DNA of 64,000 nucleotides from assembly GCF_013087525.1 (NCBI RefSeq), contig NZ_JABFCS010000001.1, positions 248,001-312,000 of the forward strand, in the 5' to 3' direction. The first letter of the stretch is position 1. Each line of letters starts with the position of its first letter. This DNA comes from Ramlibacter montanisoli. Its GTDB lineage: Bacteria > Pseudomonadota > Gammaproteobacteria > Burkholderiales > Burkholderiaceae_C. The translations under genes and the position numbers were made by a program. This document shows, piece after piece, positions 38,443 to 46,929 of the stretch. The notes beneath the pieces were generated by a model, which worked only from the letters and a program-made list of their open reading frames with translations, was not told where the DNA came from and did no database searches.

Positions 38443-38518
38443 CCGCGGGGGAGGGGGCTTCCGGGGGCGGACGGGGTCCGCCCTAGAATCGCGGGCGATA
38501 CCCATAAGGAGACCACCC

Positions 38519-39487
38519 GTGCGCCGCAGCTTCCTCTCCCTGGCCGTCCTGGCCGCCGCGTCCCTGTTCGCCAGCGCCGGCTTCGCGCAGGCCTGGCCGA
38601 GCAAGCCGATCCGCGCGGTGGTCCCCTTCGCCCCGGGCAGCGCCACCGACCAGATCGGCCGCGCTTTCGTCGCCGAGATGTCCAAGACGCTCGGCCAGAC
38701 CATCATCGTCGACAACAAGCCGGGCGTGAACGGCATGCTGGGCGCGGCGGAAGTGGCCAAGGCGGCGCCCGACGGCTACACGATCCTGATCGGCACCAAC
38801 AGCACCAACGCGGCGCTCAAGAGCCTGATGAAGCAGCTGCCCTACAACCAGGACACGGCCTTCGCGCCGCTGGGCTACATGGGCTCGGTGCCGCTGATCG
38901 TGGCGGTGAACAACGACGTGCCGGCCAAGAACCTGCGCGAGCTGGTGGCGCTGGCCAGGAGCAAGGCCGGCCACGTCACCTTCGCCAGCGCGAGCACCTC
39001 GCAGCTGGTGTCCACCGAGATGCTGGCCAGCATGGCCGGCGTGCAGATGACCAACGTGCCGTACAAGAGCGGCCCGGCCGCCATGACCGACCTGATCGGC
39101 GGCCAGGTGATGCTGTTCACGGCGGACTTCGCGGTGATGCTGCCGCAGGTGAAGGCCGGCAAGATCCGTGGCCTGGCCGTCACCTCCACCAAGCGCTCGC
39201 CCGCGATTCCCGAACTCCCCACGGTGAACGAGGCACTGGGCCTGAAGGACTACGAACTGATCGCCTACTTCGCCATGTTCGCGCCGGCGGGCACGCCGCC
39301 CGACATCGTCGCCAGGCTGAACCAGGCGATCAACGCCGCCGCCAGCAGCAAGGAACTGCAGGAAAAGTTCGCCCCCATCGGCTTCGCCGTCGAACCCGGC
39401 ACCCCGGAATCCCTGGCACGCCGCACGCAGCTGGAAACGGCCAAGTGGGCGAAGGCGATCCGGGACGCGAAGATCGAACCGCAATAG
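38519..39487 (+). CDS. Bug/TctC-type tripartite tricarboxylate transporter receptor (second copy)
   Basis: The 322-residue periplasmic binding protein has a signal peptide cleaved near GFAQAWP. Family marks are VVPFAPGSATDQIGR, IIVDNKPGVNGMLGA and NVPYKSGPAAMTDL. It starts at GTG 38519 after an AAGGAG site. It is only moderately similar to the copy at 33778, so it likely binds another acid. It is not in an operon with a permease. Confidence 0.92.
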   Translation: MRRSFLSLAVLAAASLFASAGFAQAWPSKPIRAVVPFAPGSATDQIGRAFVAEMSKTLGQTIIVDNKPGVNGMLGAAEVAKAAPDGYTILIGTNSTNAALKSLMKQLPYNQDTAFAPLGYMGSVPLIVAVNNDVPAKNLRELVALARSKAGHVTFASASTSQLVSTEMLASMAGVQMTNVPYKSGPAAMTDLIGGQVMLFTADFAVMLPQVKAGKIRGLAVTSTKRSPAIPELPTVNEALGLKDYELIAYFAMFAPAGTPPDIVARLNQAINAAASSKELQEKFAPIGFAVEPGTPESLARRTQLETAKWAKAIRDAKIEPQ

Positions 39488-39506
39488 GGCCTCGTGCCTG
39501 AGAACC

Positions 39507-39607
39507 GGATCGGGACGAGACTGTCCGCCTCTGCGAATGTCCCCCGGCGCGGGCAAGCCCGCGCCTCCTCCTTTACTTCGCCGAGTCGGACAATCTCGTC
39601 CCGATCC
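39507..39607. repeat. nested palindrome between convergent genes
   Basis: Outer arms of 21 bases (39507-39527 and 39587-39607) are inverted copies with 20 of 21 positions matching. Inside lies a perfect 9-bp hairpin GGCGCGGGC-AA-GCCCGCGCC (39546-39565). There is no T run. It sits between the stops of the Bug receptor and the cupin gene, so it may act as a two-way terminator or be a mobile palindromic repeat. Confidence 0.65.
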
Positions 39608-39636
39608 TGCACCGTCGGTCCGGATGCACCCGACGT

Positions 39637-40140
39637 TCAAACCCCGCCATGCGGATGCGTGGGATCCACCCACAGCACCTGCTCCGGCTTTTCCACCGGC
39701 TCGATGTCCAGGTTGATCGCCACCGCCTGGCCGTCGCTGCGGCACAGGACGCACTCCAGCGCCTCGGTGGGGCTGGCGTTGATCTCCTGGTGCGGGACGT
39801 AGGGCGGCACGTAGATGAAGTCGCCGGGCCCCGCCTCCGCCGTGAATTCCAGGTGCTCGCCCCAGCGCATGCGCGCGCGCCCCTTCACCACGTAGATCAC
39901 GCTTTCCAGGTGGCCGTGGTGGTGCGCGCCGGTCTTGGCGTTGGCGTGGATGGTGACGGTGCCGGCCCAGAGCTTCTGCGCGCCGACCCGCGCGAAGTTG
40001 ATGGCGGCCTTGCGGTCCATGCCCGGGGTCTGCGCGGTGTTGGGATCCAGCTGGTTGCCGGGGATCACGCGCACGCCGTCGTGCTTCCACCTGGCGTCGT
40101 GTTCGTGGGGATGGTCGTGGTCGTGGTGCGGATCGCTCAT
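39637..40140 (-). CDS. cupin-domain protein with His-rich N-terminus
   Basis: The 167-residue single-domain cupin has metal-ligand motif 1 in TGAHHHGHLESVIYVVKG and motif 2 in PGDFIYVPPYVPHQE. The first 15 residues are His/Asp-rich (SDPHHDHDHPHEHD), suggesting extra metal binding. The substrate is unknown. It is divergent from the gene at 40166, with only 25 bases between starts. Confidence 0.85.
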   Translation of the reverse strand: MSDPHHDHDHPHEHDARWKHDGVRVIPGNQLDPNTAQTPGMDRKAAINFARVGAQKLWAGTVTIHANAKTGAHHHGHLESVIYVVKGRARMRWGEHLEFTAEAGPGDFIYVPPYVPHQEINASPTEALECVLCRSDGQAVAINLDIEPVEKPEQVLWVDPTHPHGGV

Positions 40141-40165
40141 GCGGGCAGCGTACGACAATGCGGTC

Positions 40166-40564
40166 ATGACTGACAACTCCGTGCCGCTGCTGGACGCGGC
40201 GGGCCTGAAGCGGCTGGGCGAAGGCCATTCCCGCGCGGCCTGCGCGCAGTGCGCTGCCATCCGGGCGCCCGGCTGGGAGGCGATGCCCGGCGGCTTCGAG
40301 CGCGACGGGTTGCGCAAGGTCGGGACGGTGCGCCGGCCCGAGGTCGAGGACCCGACGCTGGCCGAATACCACCCCGGCGGTACCAACGGCTGGTCGGCCG
40401 AGGCACCGATCGCGCCGGCCTTCTTCCCCTACAACCGCTGCGACGCCTGGCAATGCGTGCAGTGCGGCCGGCCCTTCCTGCGCTACACCGAATACGGCGG
40501 CTACTACGTGGAAGAACGCATCCGCGAATTGCGCCCGGAACTGGTGGTGGACACACAGCCCTGA
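40166..40564 (+). CDS. conserved hypothetical protein with two CxxC motifs
   Basis: The 132-residue cytoplasmic protein has CAQC near residue 26 and CVQC near 98, spaced like a zinc-binding pair, and an aromatic-rich end (TEYGGYYVEERIREL). No catalytic family is recognised. It shares a short divergent promoter region with the cupin gene, which hints at joint regulation. Confidence 0.65.
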   Translation: MTDNSVPLLDAAGLKRLGEGHSRAACAQCAAIRAPGWEAMPGGFERDGLRKVGTVRRPEVEDPTLAEYHPGGTNGWSAEAPIAPAFFPYNRCDAWQCVQCGRPFLRYTEYGGYYVEERIRELRPELVVDTQP

Positions 40565-40682
40565 AGGACCTGTCGTCCGGGCCGCACGCGGACACTGCGT
40601 TCCTTCCTACATGCCGAACCGTCGCCGTGCCGCCTGCGCGGCCATGCCCGCGGCCCTAGGCTTGCGGCAGAGAGGAAGTTCC

Positions 40683-41182
40683 GTGAACAGGTTTTTCATG
40701 AGCGGGGCCGCGGCCCTGTGCTTCGCCTTGTCCGCCGGCGTCCTGGCGGCACCCGGCAACCCGGCATTGGGCAAGTCCGCCGCGCCGATGGGCAAGCAGC
40801 AGTACGAGGCCGCCAAGGCGCGCATCGAGGCGCGCTGAAGGCCGACCAGAAGCTGTGCCAGTCGCTCAAGGGCGACAAGCGCGAGGTCTGCGATGCGCAG
40901 GCCGAGGGCCGCGAGAAGGCGGAGAAGGCCCGGCTCGAGGCGCGCTACAAGCCGAGTCCCGAAACCGTTGCCGAGGCGAAGGTGGCCACGGCGGAGGCGC
41001 ACTACGAAGTCGCGCGGGCCAGGTGCGACCTGCTCAAGGGCAAGGCGGAAAAGCGCTGCGAGAAGGACGCCAAGGCCGCCAGGGAAGCGGCGATCCGCCA
41101 GGCGCGCGTGGAGAAGGTGGACGCCACCGGCGGCATCTTCGGCGAAGGCGCCAAGGGCAAGGCTGCGGCCGGCAAGTCCTGA
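40683..41182 (+). CDS. exported lysine/alanine-rich cysteine-paired protein (frameshifted)
   Basis: A signal peptide ending in VLAAPG precedes a charged helical protein of about 145 mature residues. It carries cysteine pairs in KLCQSLKGDKREVCDA and RCDLLKGKAEKRC. The frame breaks near 40830; restoring one base reads IEAALKADQKLCQ. The GTG at 40683 has an AGAGGAAG site. It is a paralogue of the next gene, sharing the order Y-x2-AK-x-IE, KADQKLC, AEGREKAEKA. No function is known. Confidence 0.7.
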
Positions 41183-41314
41183 TCGCCGCTGGGCCGTTGC
41201 ACCCCGTAGTCCATCGCCGACAAGCCCTGCGCAATGCGGATGACAGTCCGCAGGCGGCTGCGATCCGTTGCTAGGGATGCAGCTTCCGCTGCTCTCACAG
41301 AAAAGGACTCCAGC

Positions 41315-41752
41315 ATGAGCAAGCACCTGATCGCACTCGCGCTCACCCTCTCGTTCGGTTTCGCCGGCAGCGCGGCCGCCGCCGACGCGATGAGCAAGGA
41401 TGCGTACAAGAGCGCCAAGGACAAGATCGAGGAAACCGCCAAGGCCGACAAGAAGGCCTGCCTGGCGATGAAGGACAACGCCAAGGACATCTGCCAGGCC
41501 GAAGCGAAGGCCAAGGAGAAGATCGCCAAGGCCGAGCTCGATGCGCAGAACAAGCCCGGCCCGAAGGCCGACGAGAAGCTCGCACTGATGAAGGCCGAGG
41601 GGACCTACGAGGTCGCCAAGGAGAAGTGCGAAGACCAGAAGGGCAAGGCCATGGCCGATTGCAAGAAGGACGCCAAGACGGCCCACAGCAAGGCCAAGGC
41701 GGACATCCGCGCCGCGGCCAAGCCGGCCAAGGAAGCCGCCAAGAAGTCCTGA
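41315..41752 (+). CDS. exported lysine/alanine-rich cysteine-paired protein (paralogue)
   Basis: The 145-residue product has a signal peptide ending in SAAAADA. The mature part is almost entirely Lys, Ala, Glu and Asp helix with four cysteines placed as in the upstream gene: KKACLAMKDNAKDICQA and KCEDQKGKAMADCKK. The pairs probably form disulphides that staple helices. The role is unknown; a structural or stress function in the periplasm is an inference. Confidence 0.7.
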   Translation: MSKHLIALALTLSFGFAGSAAAADAMSKDAYKSAKDKIEETAKADKKACLAMKDNAKDICQAEAKAKEKIAKAELDAQNKPGPKADEKLALMKAEGTYEVAKEKCEDQKGKAMADCKKDAKTAHSKAKADIRAAAKPAKEAAKKS

Positions 41753-41761
41753 CCCTGGCCC

Positions 41762-41784
41762 AGCGGCGGCCCCTTGCCGCCGCT
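41762..41784. terminator. GC-rich hairpin between convergent genes
   Basis: A perfect 9-bp stem AGCGGCGGC-CCCTT-GCCGCCGCT lies between the paralogue gene and the tetR stop. It lacks a T run, so it may be a pausing or two-way terminator element rather than a classical intrinsic terminator. Confidence 0.45.
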
Positions 41785-42400
41785 AGTCGAGCCCCAGCCC
41801 GTGCAGGTAGGTGTCCACCGCGCGGGCGCCGGTGCTTTCCAGGTCGAAGGCGGCCGGGTCCAGCAGCCAGTTCTGGATCAGGCCGTTCACCAGGGCATGC
41901 AGCCCATGGGCCGCAACGGAGGCCGGGACCGGCAGGCGCACGCCGCGTGCCGCCGCGCTCCTGAGCAGCACCTGGCGGAACTGCTCCGTGTGCAGGTCGC
42001 GCGTCTGCAGGTGCCGCATGCGCACCGCGCACAGGCTGTCCACGTATTCCACCTTGTGCGTCGCCACCTCGAAGACGCGGCGCGTCTGCGGATCGGTCGC
42101 CGTCTGTCGCATCGCGTAACGCAGGGCGCGCTTGAGCCCGGGCAGCGGATCCTCATCGGCCGACTCGCCGACCAATTCCATGGCGCTCTGCAGGGGCATC
42201 ACCACCCGGTCCATCATCGCGTTGAACAGGTCGGCCTTGTCCTTGAAGTGCCAGTAGATGGCGCCGCGGGTGGTGCCGGCCGCTTCGGCGATGTCGTTCA
42301 GCGAGGTCCCGGCGACCCCCTGCGCCAGGAACACGCGCTCCGCCGCATCCAGCAGCTGGCTGCGGGTGGCGAGGGCGTCTTCCTTGGAGCGTCGGACCAT
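41783..42400 (-). CDS. TetR-family repressor of the RND efflux operon (AcrR/TtgR-like)
   Basis: The 205-residue repressor has an N-terminal helix-turn-helix (GTSLNDIAEAAGTTRGAIYWHFKDK, residues about 31-55) identical in style to AcrR, TtgR and MexR-type TetR proteins, and a ligand-binding C-terminal domain. It is divergent from the efflux operon with a palindromic operator between the starts, so it should repress that operon and itself until drugs or aromatics bind. Confidence 0.92.
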   Translation of the reverse strand: MVRRSKEDALATRSQLLDAAERVFLAQGVAGTSLNDIAEAAGTTRGAIYWHFKDKADLFNAMMDRVVMPLQSAMELVGESADEDPLPGLKRALRYAMRQTATDPQTRRVFEVATHKVEYVDSLCAVRMRHLQTRDLHTEQFRQVLLRSAAARGVRLPVPASVAAHGLHALVNGLIQNWLLDPAAFDLESTGARAVDTYLHGLGLD

Positions 42401-42409
42401 GGGGGCGAC

Positions 42410-42433
42410 TATACATTCAATCCTGTATGTATA
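42410..42433. promoter_or_regulatory. predicted TetR/TtgR-type operator
   Basis: A 24-base imperfect palindrome with outer halves TATACAT and ATGTATA lies in the tetR-efflux intergenic region; 9 of 12 positions pair. Size and half-site resemble the AcrR and TtgR operators. It overlaps the AT-rich stretch that probably holds the promoters of both genes. Confidence 0.7.
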
Positions 42434-42507
42434 CTACGCCGCTTGCTCCGGGCCGCGGTACGGGCCTTCGTCGTCTTTTCCTTTCCTCACAGCAAACAGG
42501 CAATCCC

Positions 42508-43749
42508 ATGGCTGTCCGCGTGCCGCACGCTCTCGCATTCGTCCTCGTCCCGCTGCTGCTGGCCGCATGCGGGCAGGGCAACAGCACCGCTTCCCAGCAG
42601 GCCGGCGCGGCGCCGCCGCCGCCGGAAGTCGGCGTGGTCACCGTCGCCATGGGGGACATCGGCCTGGTCACCGAGCTCCCCGGCCGGCTCGAGCCCTCGC
42701 GCGTGGCGCAGGTGCGCGCCCGCGCGGCGGGCATCGTGCAGCAGCGCCTGTTCCGCGAAGGCAGCGACGTGCGCGCGGGGCAGGTGCTGTACCGCATCGA
42801 TTCGTCTTCGCTTGCCGCGTCCACCGCCAGCGCGCAGGCCAACGTCGCCAAGGCCCTGGCCAGCCATGCGCAGGCCGCGGCGCTGGCGCAGCGCTACCGC
42901 CCGCTGGTGGAGGCCAACGCGATCAGCAAGCAGGAATACGCCAACGCGGTCGCCGCCGAGAAGCAGGCCGAGGCCGACGTCGCCGCCGCCCGCGCCGCGC
43001 TGCGCAGCTCGGAGATCAACCTCGGCTACGCCTCCGTCACCTCGCCGATCTCCGGCCGCATCGGCCGCTCGCTGGTCACGGAGGGTGCGCTGGTGGGCCA
43101 GGGCGAAGCGACGCCGCTGGCCGTGGTGCAGCAGATCGATCCGCTGTACGTGAACTTCACGCAGCCGGTGGGCGAGGTGATGAACCTGCGGCGCGCGCTG
43201 GAGCAGGGGCGCCTGAAGCGCGCGGGTGCCGAAGGCGCGCAGGTGCGCGTGATGCCGGAAGACGGCACCGAGCACAGCATGCCCGGCAAGCTGCTGTTCG
43301 CGGACCTGAGCGTGGACCAGGCCACCGGCCAGGTCACGCTGCGCGCCGAAGTGCCCAATCCGCGCGCGATGCTGCTGCCCGGCATGTACGTGCGCGTGCG
43401 GCTGGAACAGGCCAAGGCTTCCAACGCGATGCTGCTGCCGCAGCAGGCGGTGACGCGCTCGCCCCAGGGCGACAGCGTGATGGTCGTCGCCGCCGACGGC
43501 AAGGTGAGCCCGCGCCCGGTGAAGGTGGGCGGCTCGCAGAACGGCCAGTGGGTCGTGCTCGAAGGCCTGCAGCCCGGGGAGAAGGTGATGGTCGACGGCT
43601 TCCAGAAGCTGCGTCCCAACGCGCCGGTCAAGCCCGTGCCCTGGGTGGCGGCAGGGGCCGCCGCACCGGCCGCGAGCGCGCCGGCACCGTCCGCGGCGGC
43701 TGCGGCCTCCGCGCCTGCCTCGGCCGCGTCGCAGGCGAAGAAGGGCTGA
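42508..43749 (+). CDS. RND efflux periplasmic adaptor lipoprotein (AcrA/MexA/TtgA-like)
   Basis: The 413-residue membrane fusion protein has a lipobox LLLAAC (Cys near residue 21). The lipoyl halves are GIVQQRLFREGSDVRAGQVLYRID and SPISGRIGRSLVTEGALV, around a helical hairpin; an Ala/Pro-rich tail ends in AAASQAKKG-like sequence. It bridges the inner-membrane pump and the outer-membrane channel. It is the first gene of the operon and ends 9 bases before the pump gene. Confidence 0.93.
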   Translation: MAVRVPHALAFVLVPLLLAACGQGNSTASQQAGAAPPPPEVGVVTVAMGDIGLVTELPGRLEPSRVAQVRARAAGIVQQRLFREGSDVRAGQVLYRIDSSSLAASTASAQANVAKALASHAQAAALAQRYRPLVEANAISKQEYANAVAAEKQAEADVAAARAALRSSEINLGYASVTSPISGRIGRSLVTEGALVGQGEATPLAVVQQIDPLYVNFTQPVGEVMNLRRALEQGRLKRAGAEGAQVRVMPEDGTEHSMPGKLLFADLSVDQATGQVTLRAEVPNPRAMLLPGMYVRVRLEQAKASNAMLLPQQAVTRSPQGDSVMVVAADGKVSPRPVKVGGSQNGQWVVLEGLQPGEKVMVDGFQKLRPNAPVKPVPWVAAGAAAPAASAPAPSAAAAASAPASAASQAKKG

Positions 43750-43758
43750 GGACGCCGC

Positions 43759-46700
43759 ATGGCCAAGTTCTTCATCGACCGCCCCATCTTCGCGTGGGTG
43801 ATCGCGCTGTTCATCATCGTGCTGGGCAGCGTGGCGATCACGCAGCTGCCCATCTCGCAATACCCGCCGGTGGCGCCGCCCGCCATCGTGGTGTCGGCCG
43901 CCTACCCCGGCGCCTCCGCGCGCACGCTGGAGGAAAGCGTCATCAGCGTGATCGAGCAGGAGATGAACGGCTCGCCCGGCCTGATCTACATGGAGTCGGT
44001 CACGCAGGCCAACGGCACCGGCCAGATCACCCTGAGCTTCCAGCCCGGTACCAATCCGGACCTGGCGCAGGTGGACGTGCAGAACCGGCTCTCGCGCGCG
44101 ACGCCGCGCCTGCCGTCCGCCGTGACGCAGCAGGGCGTGCGGGTGGAGAAGTCGCGCTCCAACTTCCTGCTGTTCACCATCCTGTCCTCCGACGATCCCA
44201 ACTTCACGCCGGTGGACCTGGGCGACTACGCCTCGCGCAGCGTGCTGCCGGAGATCCAGCGCATCCCGGGCGTCGGCCAGGCGCAGCTGTTCGGCACCGA
44301 GGCGGCGATGCGCGTGTGGATCGATCCGGAAAAGCTGGTCGGCTTCAACATGTCGGCGGCCGAAGTCACCGCGGCCATCCGCGCGCAGAACGCGCAGGTG
44401 TCCTCCGGCTCGATCGGCGAACTACCGAACGTGGCCGGGCAGGGCATCGCCGCCACCGTGGTGGTGAACGGCCAGCTGGGCACCGTGGAACAGTTCCGCA
44501 ACATCGTGCTGCGCGCCAACACCGACGGCTCCACCGTGCGCCTGAAGGACGTCGCGCGGGTGGAGCTCAACGCGCAGAACTTCGCGACCTCCGCGCGCCT
44601 GAACGGCAAGCCGTCCACCGGCATCGGCGTGCAGCTGGCGCCCAGCGGCAACGCGCTGGAGACCGCCGACGCGATCCGCAAGCGCATGGGGGAACTCGCA
44701 CCCTACTTCCCGCGCGGCATGAAATGGGACATCCCCTACGACAGCTCGCGCTTCGTGCGGATCTCCATCACGCAGGTGGTGGTGACGCTGCTGGAAGCGG
44801 TGGCGCTGGTGTTCCTGGTGATGTTCCTGTTCCTGCAGAACTGGCGCTACACCATCATCCCGACGCTGGTGGTGCCGGTGGCCTTGCTGGGCACCTTCGC
44901 GGCGCTGCTGTCGCTGGGTTTCTCGATCAACGTGCTGACCATGTTCGGCATGGTGCTGGTGATCGGCATCGTGGTGGACGACGCGATCGTGGTGGTGGAG
45001 AACGTCGAGCGGATCATGAGCCACGAGGGCCTGCCGCCGCGCGAGGCGACGCGCAAGGCCATGGGCCAGATCCAGGGCGCCATCATCGGCGTGACCGTGG
45101 TGCTGATCTCGGTGTTCGTGCCGCTGGCCTTCTTCGCGGGCTCCACCGGCAACATCTACCGCCAGTTCGCGGCGGTGATGGTGGCGTCGATCGCCTTCTC
45201 CGCCTTCATGGCGCTGTCGCTCACGCCGGCGCTGTGCGCGACGCTGCTCAAGCCGGTGGCCGCCGGCCACCACGAGGAAAAGCGCGGCTTCTTCGGCGCC
45301 TTCAACCGCTTCTTCCTGCGCACGGCCAAGGGCTACGAGATGGTGGTGGCGCGGATGCTGCGGCGCGCGGCACGCTACCTGATCATCTATGGCGTGATCG
45401 CTGCCGTCGCGGCGCTGATCTACACGCGCCTGCCCACCTCCTTCCTGCCACAGGAGGACCAGGGCAACATGCTGGTCAACGTGCAGCTTCCGCCGGGCGC
45501 CACCGTGGAGCGCACGCGCGCCGTGATGGAGCAGGTGGAGGCCTGGGTGCTCAAGCAGCCGGAAGTCCAGAGCATGGTCGGCGTGCTGGGCTTCTCCTTC
45601 TCGGGCCAAGGCCAGAACGCGGCGCTCGCCTTCGTGACGCTGAAGCCCTGGGACGAACGCACCGGGGACGGCCAGTCGGCGCAGGCACTGGCGGGTCGCG
45701 CTTTCGGCGCGCTCTCCGGCATCCGCGACGCCTTCATCTTCCCGCTGTCGCCACCGCCGATTCCCGAGCTGGGCACGGCTTCGGGCTTCACCTTCCGCCT
45801 GCAGGACCGCGGCGGCAACGGCCGCGAGGCATTGATCGCCGCGCGCAACCAGCTGCTGGGCCTGGCGGGCCAGAGCAAGGTGCTGGCACAGGTGCGGACC
45901 GACGGCCTGGAAGACGCGCCGCAGCTGCAGCTGGACATCGACCGCGACAAGGCCAATGCGCTGGGCGTGAGCTTCGACGCGATCAACAGCACGCTGTCGA
46001 CGGCGCTCGGCTCCTCCTACGTCAACGACTTCCCCAACCGCGGACGGCTGCAGCGCGTGGTGGTGCAGGCCGACGCGCCGGCGCGCATGCAGCCGGAGGA
46101 CCTGCTGCGCCTGAATGCCGTCAGCAGCCAGGGCCGGCCGGTGCCGCTGTCGGCCTTTGCGTCCACCCGCTGGGTGAACGGCGCGATGCAGACCATCCGC
46201 TACAACGGCTATCCGGCCATGCGCATCTCGGGCGCGCCGGCCCCGGGCTACAGCACGGGCGCCGCGATGCAGGAGATGGAGCGCCTGGCGGGACAGCTGC
46301 CGCAGGGTTTCGGCTACGAATGGACCGGCCAATCGCGCGAGGAGAAGCTCGCCGGCGCGCAGGCGCTGATCCTCTACGGCTTCGCCATCCTCGCCGTGTT
46401 CCTCTGCCTGGCCGCCTTGTACGAGAGCTGGTCGATCCCGCTGGCGGTGATCCTGGTCGTGCCGCTGGGCGTGCTGGGCGTGCTGCTGGCGACATTGCTG
46501 CGCGGCTACGCCAACGACGTGTACTTCCAGGTGGGCCTGATCACCATCATCGGCCTGTCGGCGAAGAACGCGATCCTGATCATCGAGTTCGCCAAGGACC
46601 TGCAGGCGCAGGGCAAGAGCGTGATCGAGTCGGCGCTGGCGGCCGCGCACCTGCGGTTCCGCCCCATCATCATGACTTCCATGGCCTTCGGCCTGGGCGT

Positions 46701-46929
46701 GCTGCCGCTGGCCATCGCCACCGGCGCCGGCTCGGCCAGCCAGCGCGCCATCGGCACCGGCGTGATCGGCGGCATGCTCACGGGCACCGGCCTGGCCGTG
46801 TTCTTCGTGCCCATCTTCTTCGTGGTGGTGCGCGGCTACTTCCAGGGCAGCGAGCGCCAGCGCAAGCTCTACACCCACGAACTGCAGCGCGAGATGCCCG
46901 CCGGCGCGACGGCCGGAGACCAGGTATGA
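43759..46929 (+). CDS. RND efflux pump, HAE1 family (AcrB/MexB/TtgB-like)
   Basis: Proton-driven inner-membrane multidrug pump of 1056 residues with the expected twelve helices and two large periplasmic loops. The start MAKFFIDRPIFAWVIALFI is diagnostic, and GIVVDDAIVVVENVER in helix 4 holds the paired aspartates of the proton relay. It forms a tripartite complex with the adaptor upstream and the channel downstream. Its TGA overlaps the channel ATG (ATGA). Confidence 0.96.
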   Translation: MAKFFIDRPIFAWVIALFIIVLGSVAITQLPISQYPPVAPPAIVVSAAYPGASARTLEESVISVIEQEMNGSPGLIYMESVTQANGTGQITLSFQPGTNPDLAQVDVQNRLSRATPRLPSAVTQQGVRVEKSRSNFLLFTILSSDDPNFTPVDLGDYASRSVLPEIQRIPGVGQAQLFGTEAAMRVWIDPEKLVGFNMSAAEVTAAIRAQNAQVSSGSIGELPNVAGQGIAATVVVNGQLGTVEQFRNIVLRANTDGSTVRLKDVARVELNAQNFATSARLNGKPSTGIGVQLAPSGNALETADAIRKRMGELAPYFPRGMKWDIPYDSSRFVRISITQVVVTLLEAVALVFLVMFLFLQNWRYTIIPTLVVPVALLGTFAALLSLGFSINVLTMFGMVLVIGIVVDDAIVVVENVERIMSHEGLPPREATRKAMGQIQGAIIGVTVVLISVFVPLAFFAGSTGNIYRQFAAVMVASIAFSAFMALSLTPALCATLLKPVAAGHHEEKRGFFGAFNRFFLRTAKGYEMVVARMLRRAARYLIIYGVIAAVAALIYTRLPTSFLPQEDQGNMLVNVQLPPGATVERTRAVMEQVEAWVLKQPEVQSMVGVLGFSFSGQGQNAALAFVTLKPWDERTGDGQSAQALAGRAFGALSGIRDAFIFPLSPPPIPELGTASGFTFRLQDRGGNGREALIAARNQLLGLAGQSKVLAQVRTDGLEDAPQLQLDIDRDKANALGVSFDAINSTLSTALGSSYVNDFPNRGRLQRVVVQADAPARMQPEDLLRLNAVSSQGRPVPLSAFASTRWVNGAMQTIRYNGYPAMRISGAPAPGYSTGAAMQEMERLAGQLPQGFGYEWTGQSREEKLAGAQALILYGFAILAVFLCLAALYESWSIPLAVILVVPLGVLGVLLATLLRGYANDVYFQVGLITIIGLSAKNAILIIEFAKDLQAQGKSVIESALAAAHLRFRPIIMTSMAFGLGVLPLAIATGAGSASQRAIGTGVIGGMLTGTGLAVFFVPIFFVVVRGYFQGSERQRKLYTHELQREMPAGATAGDQV

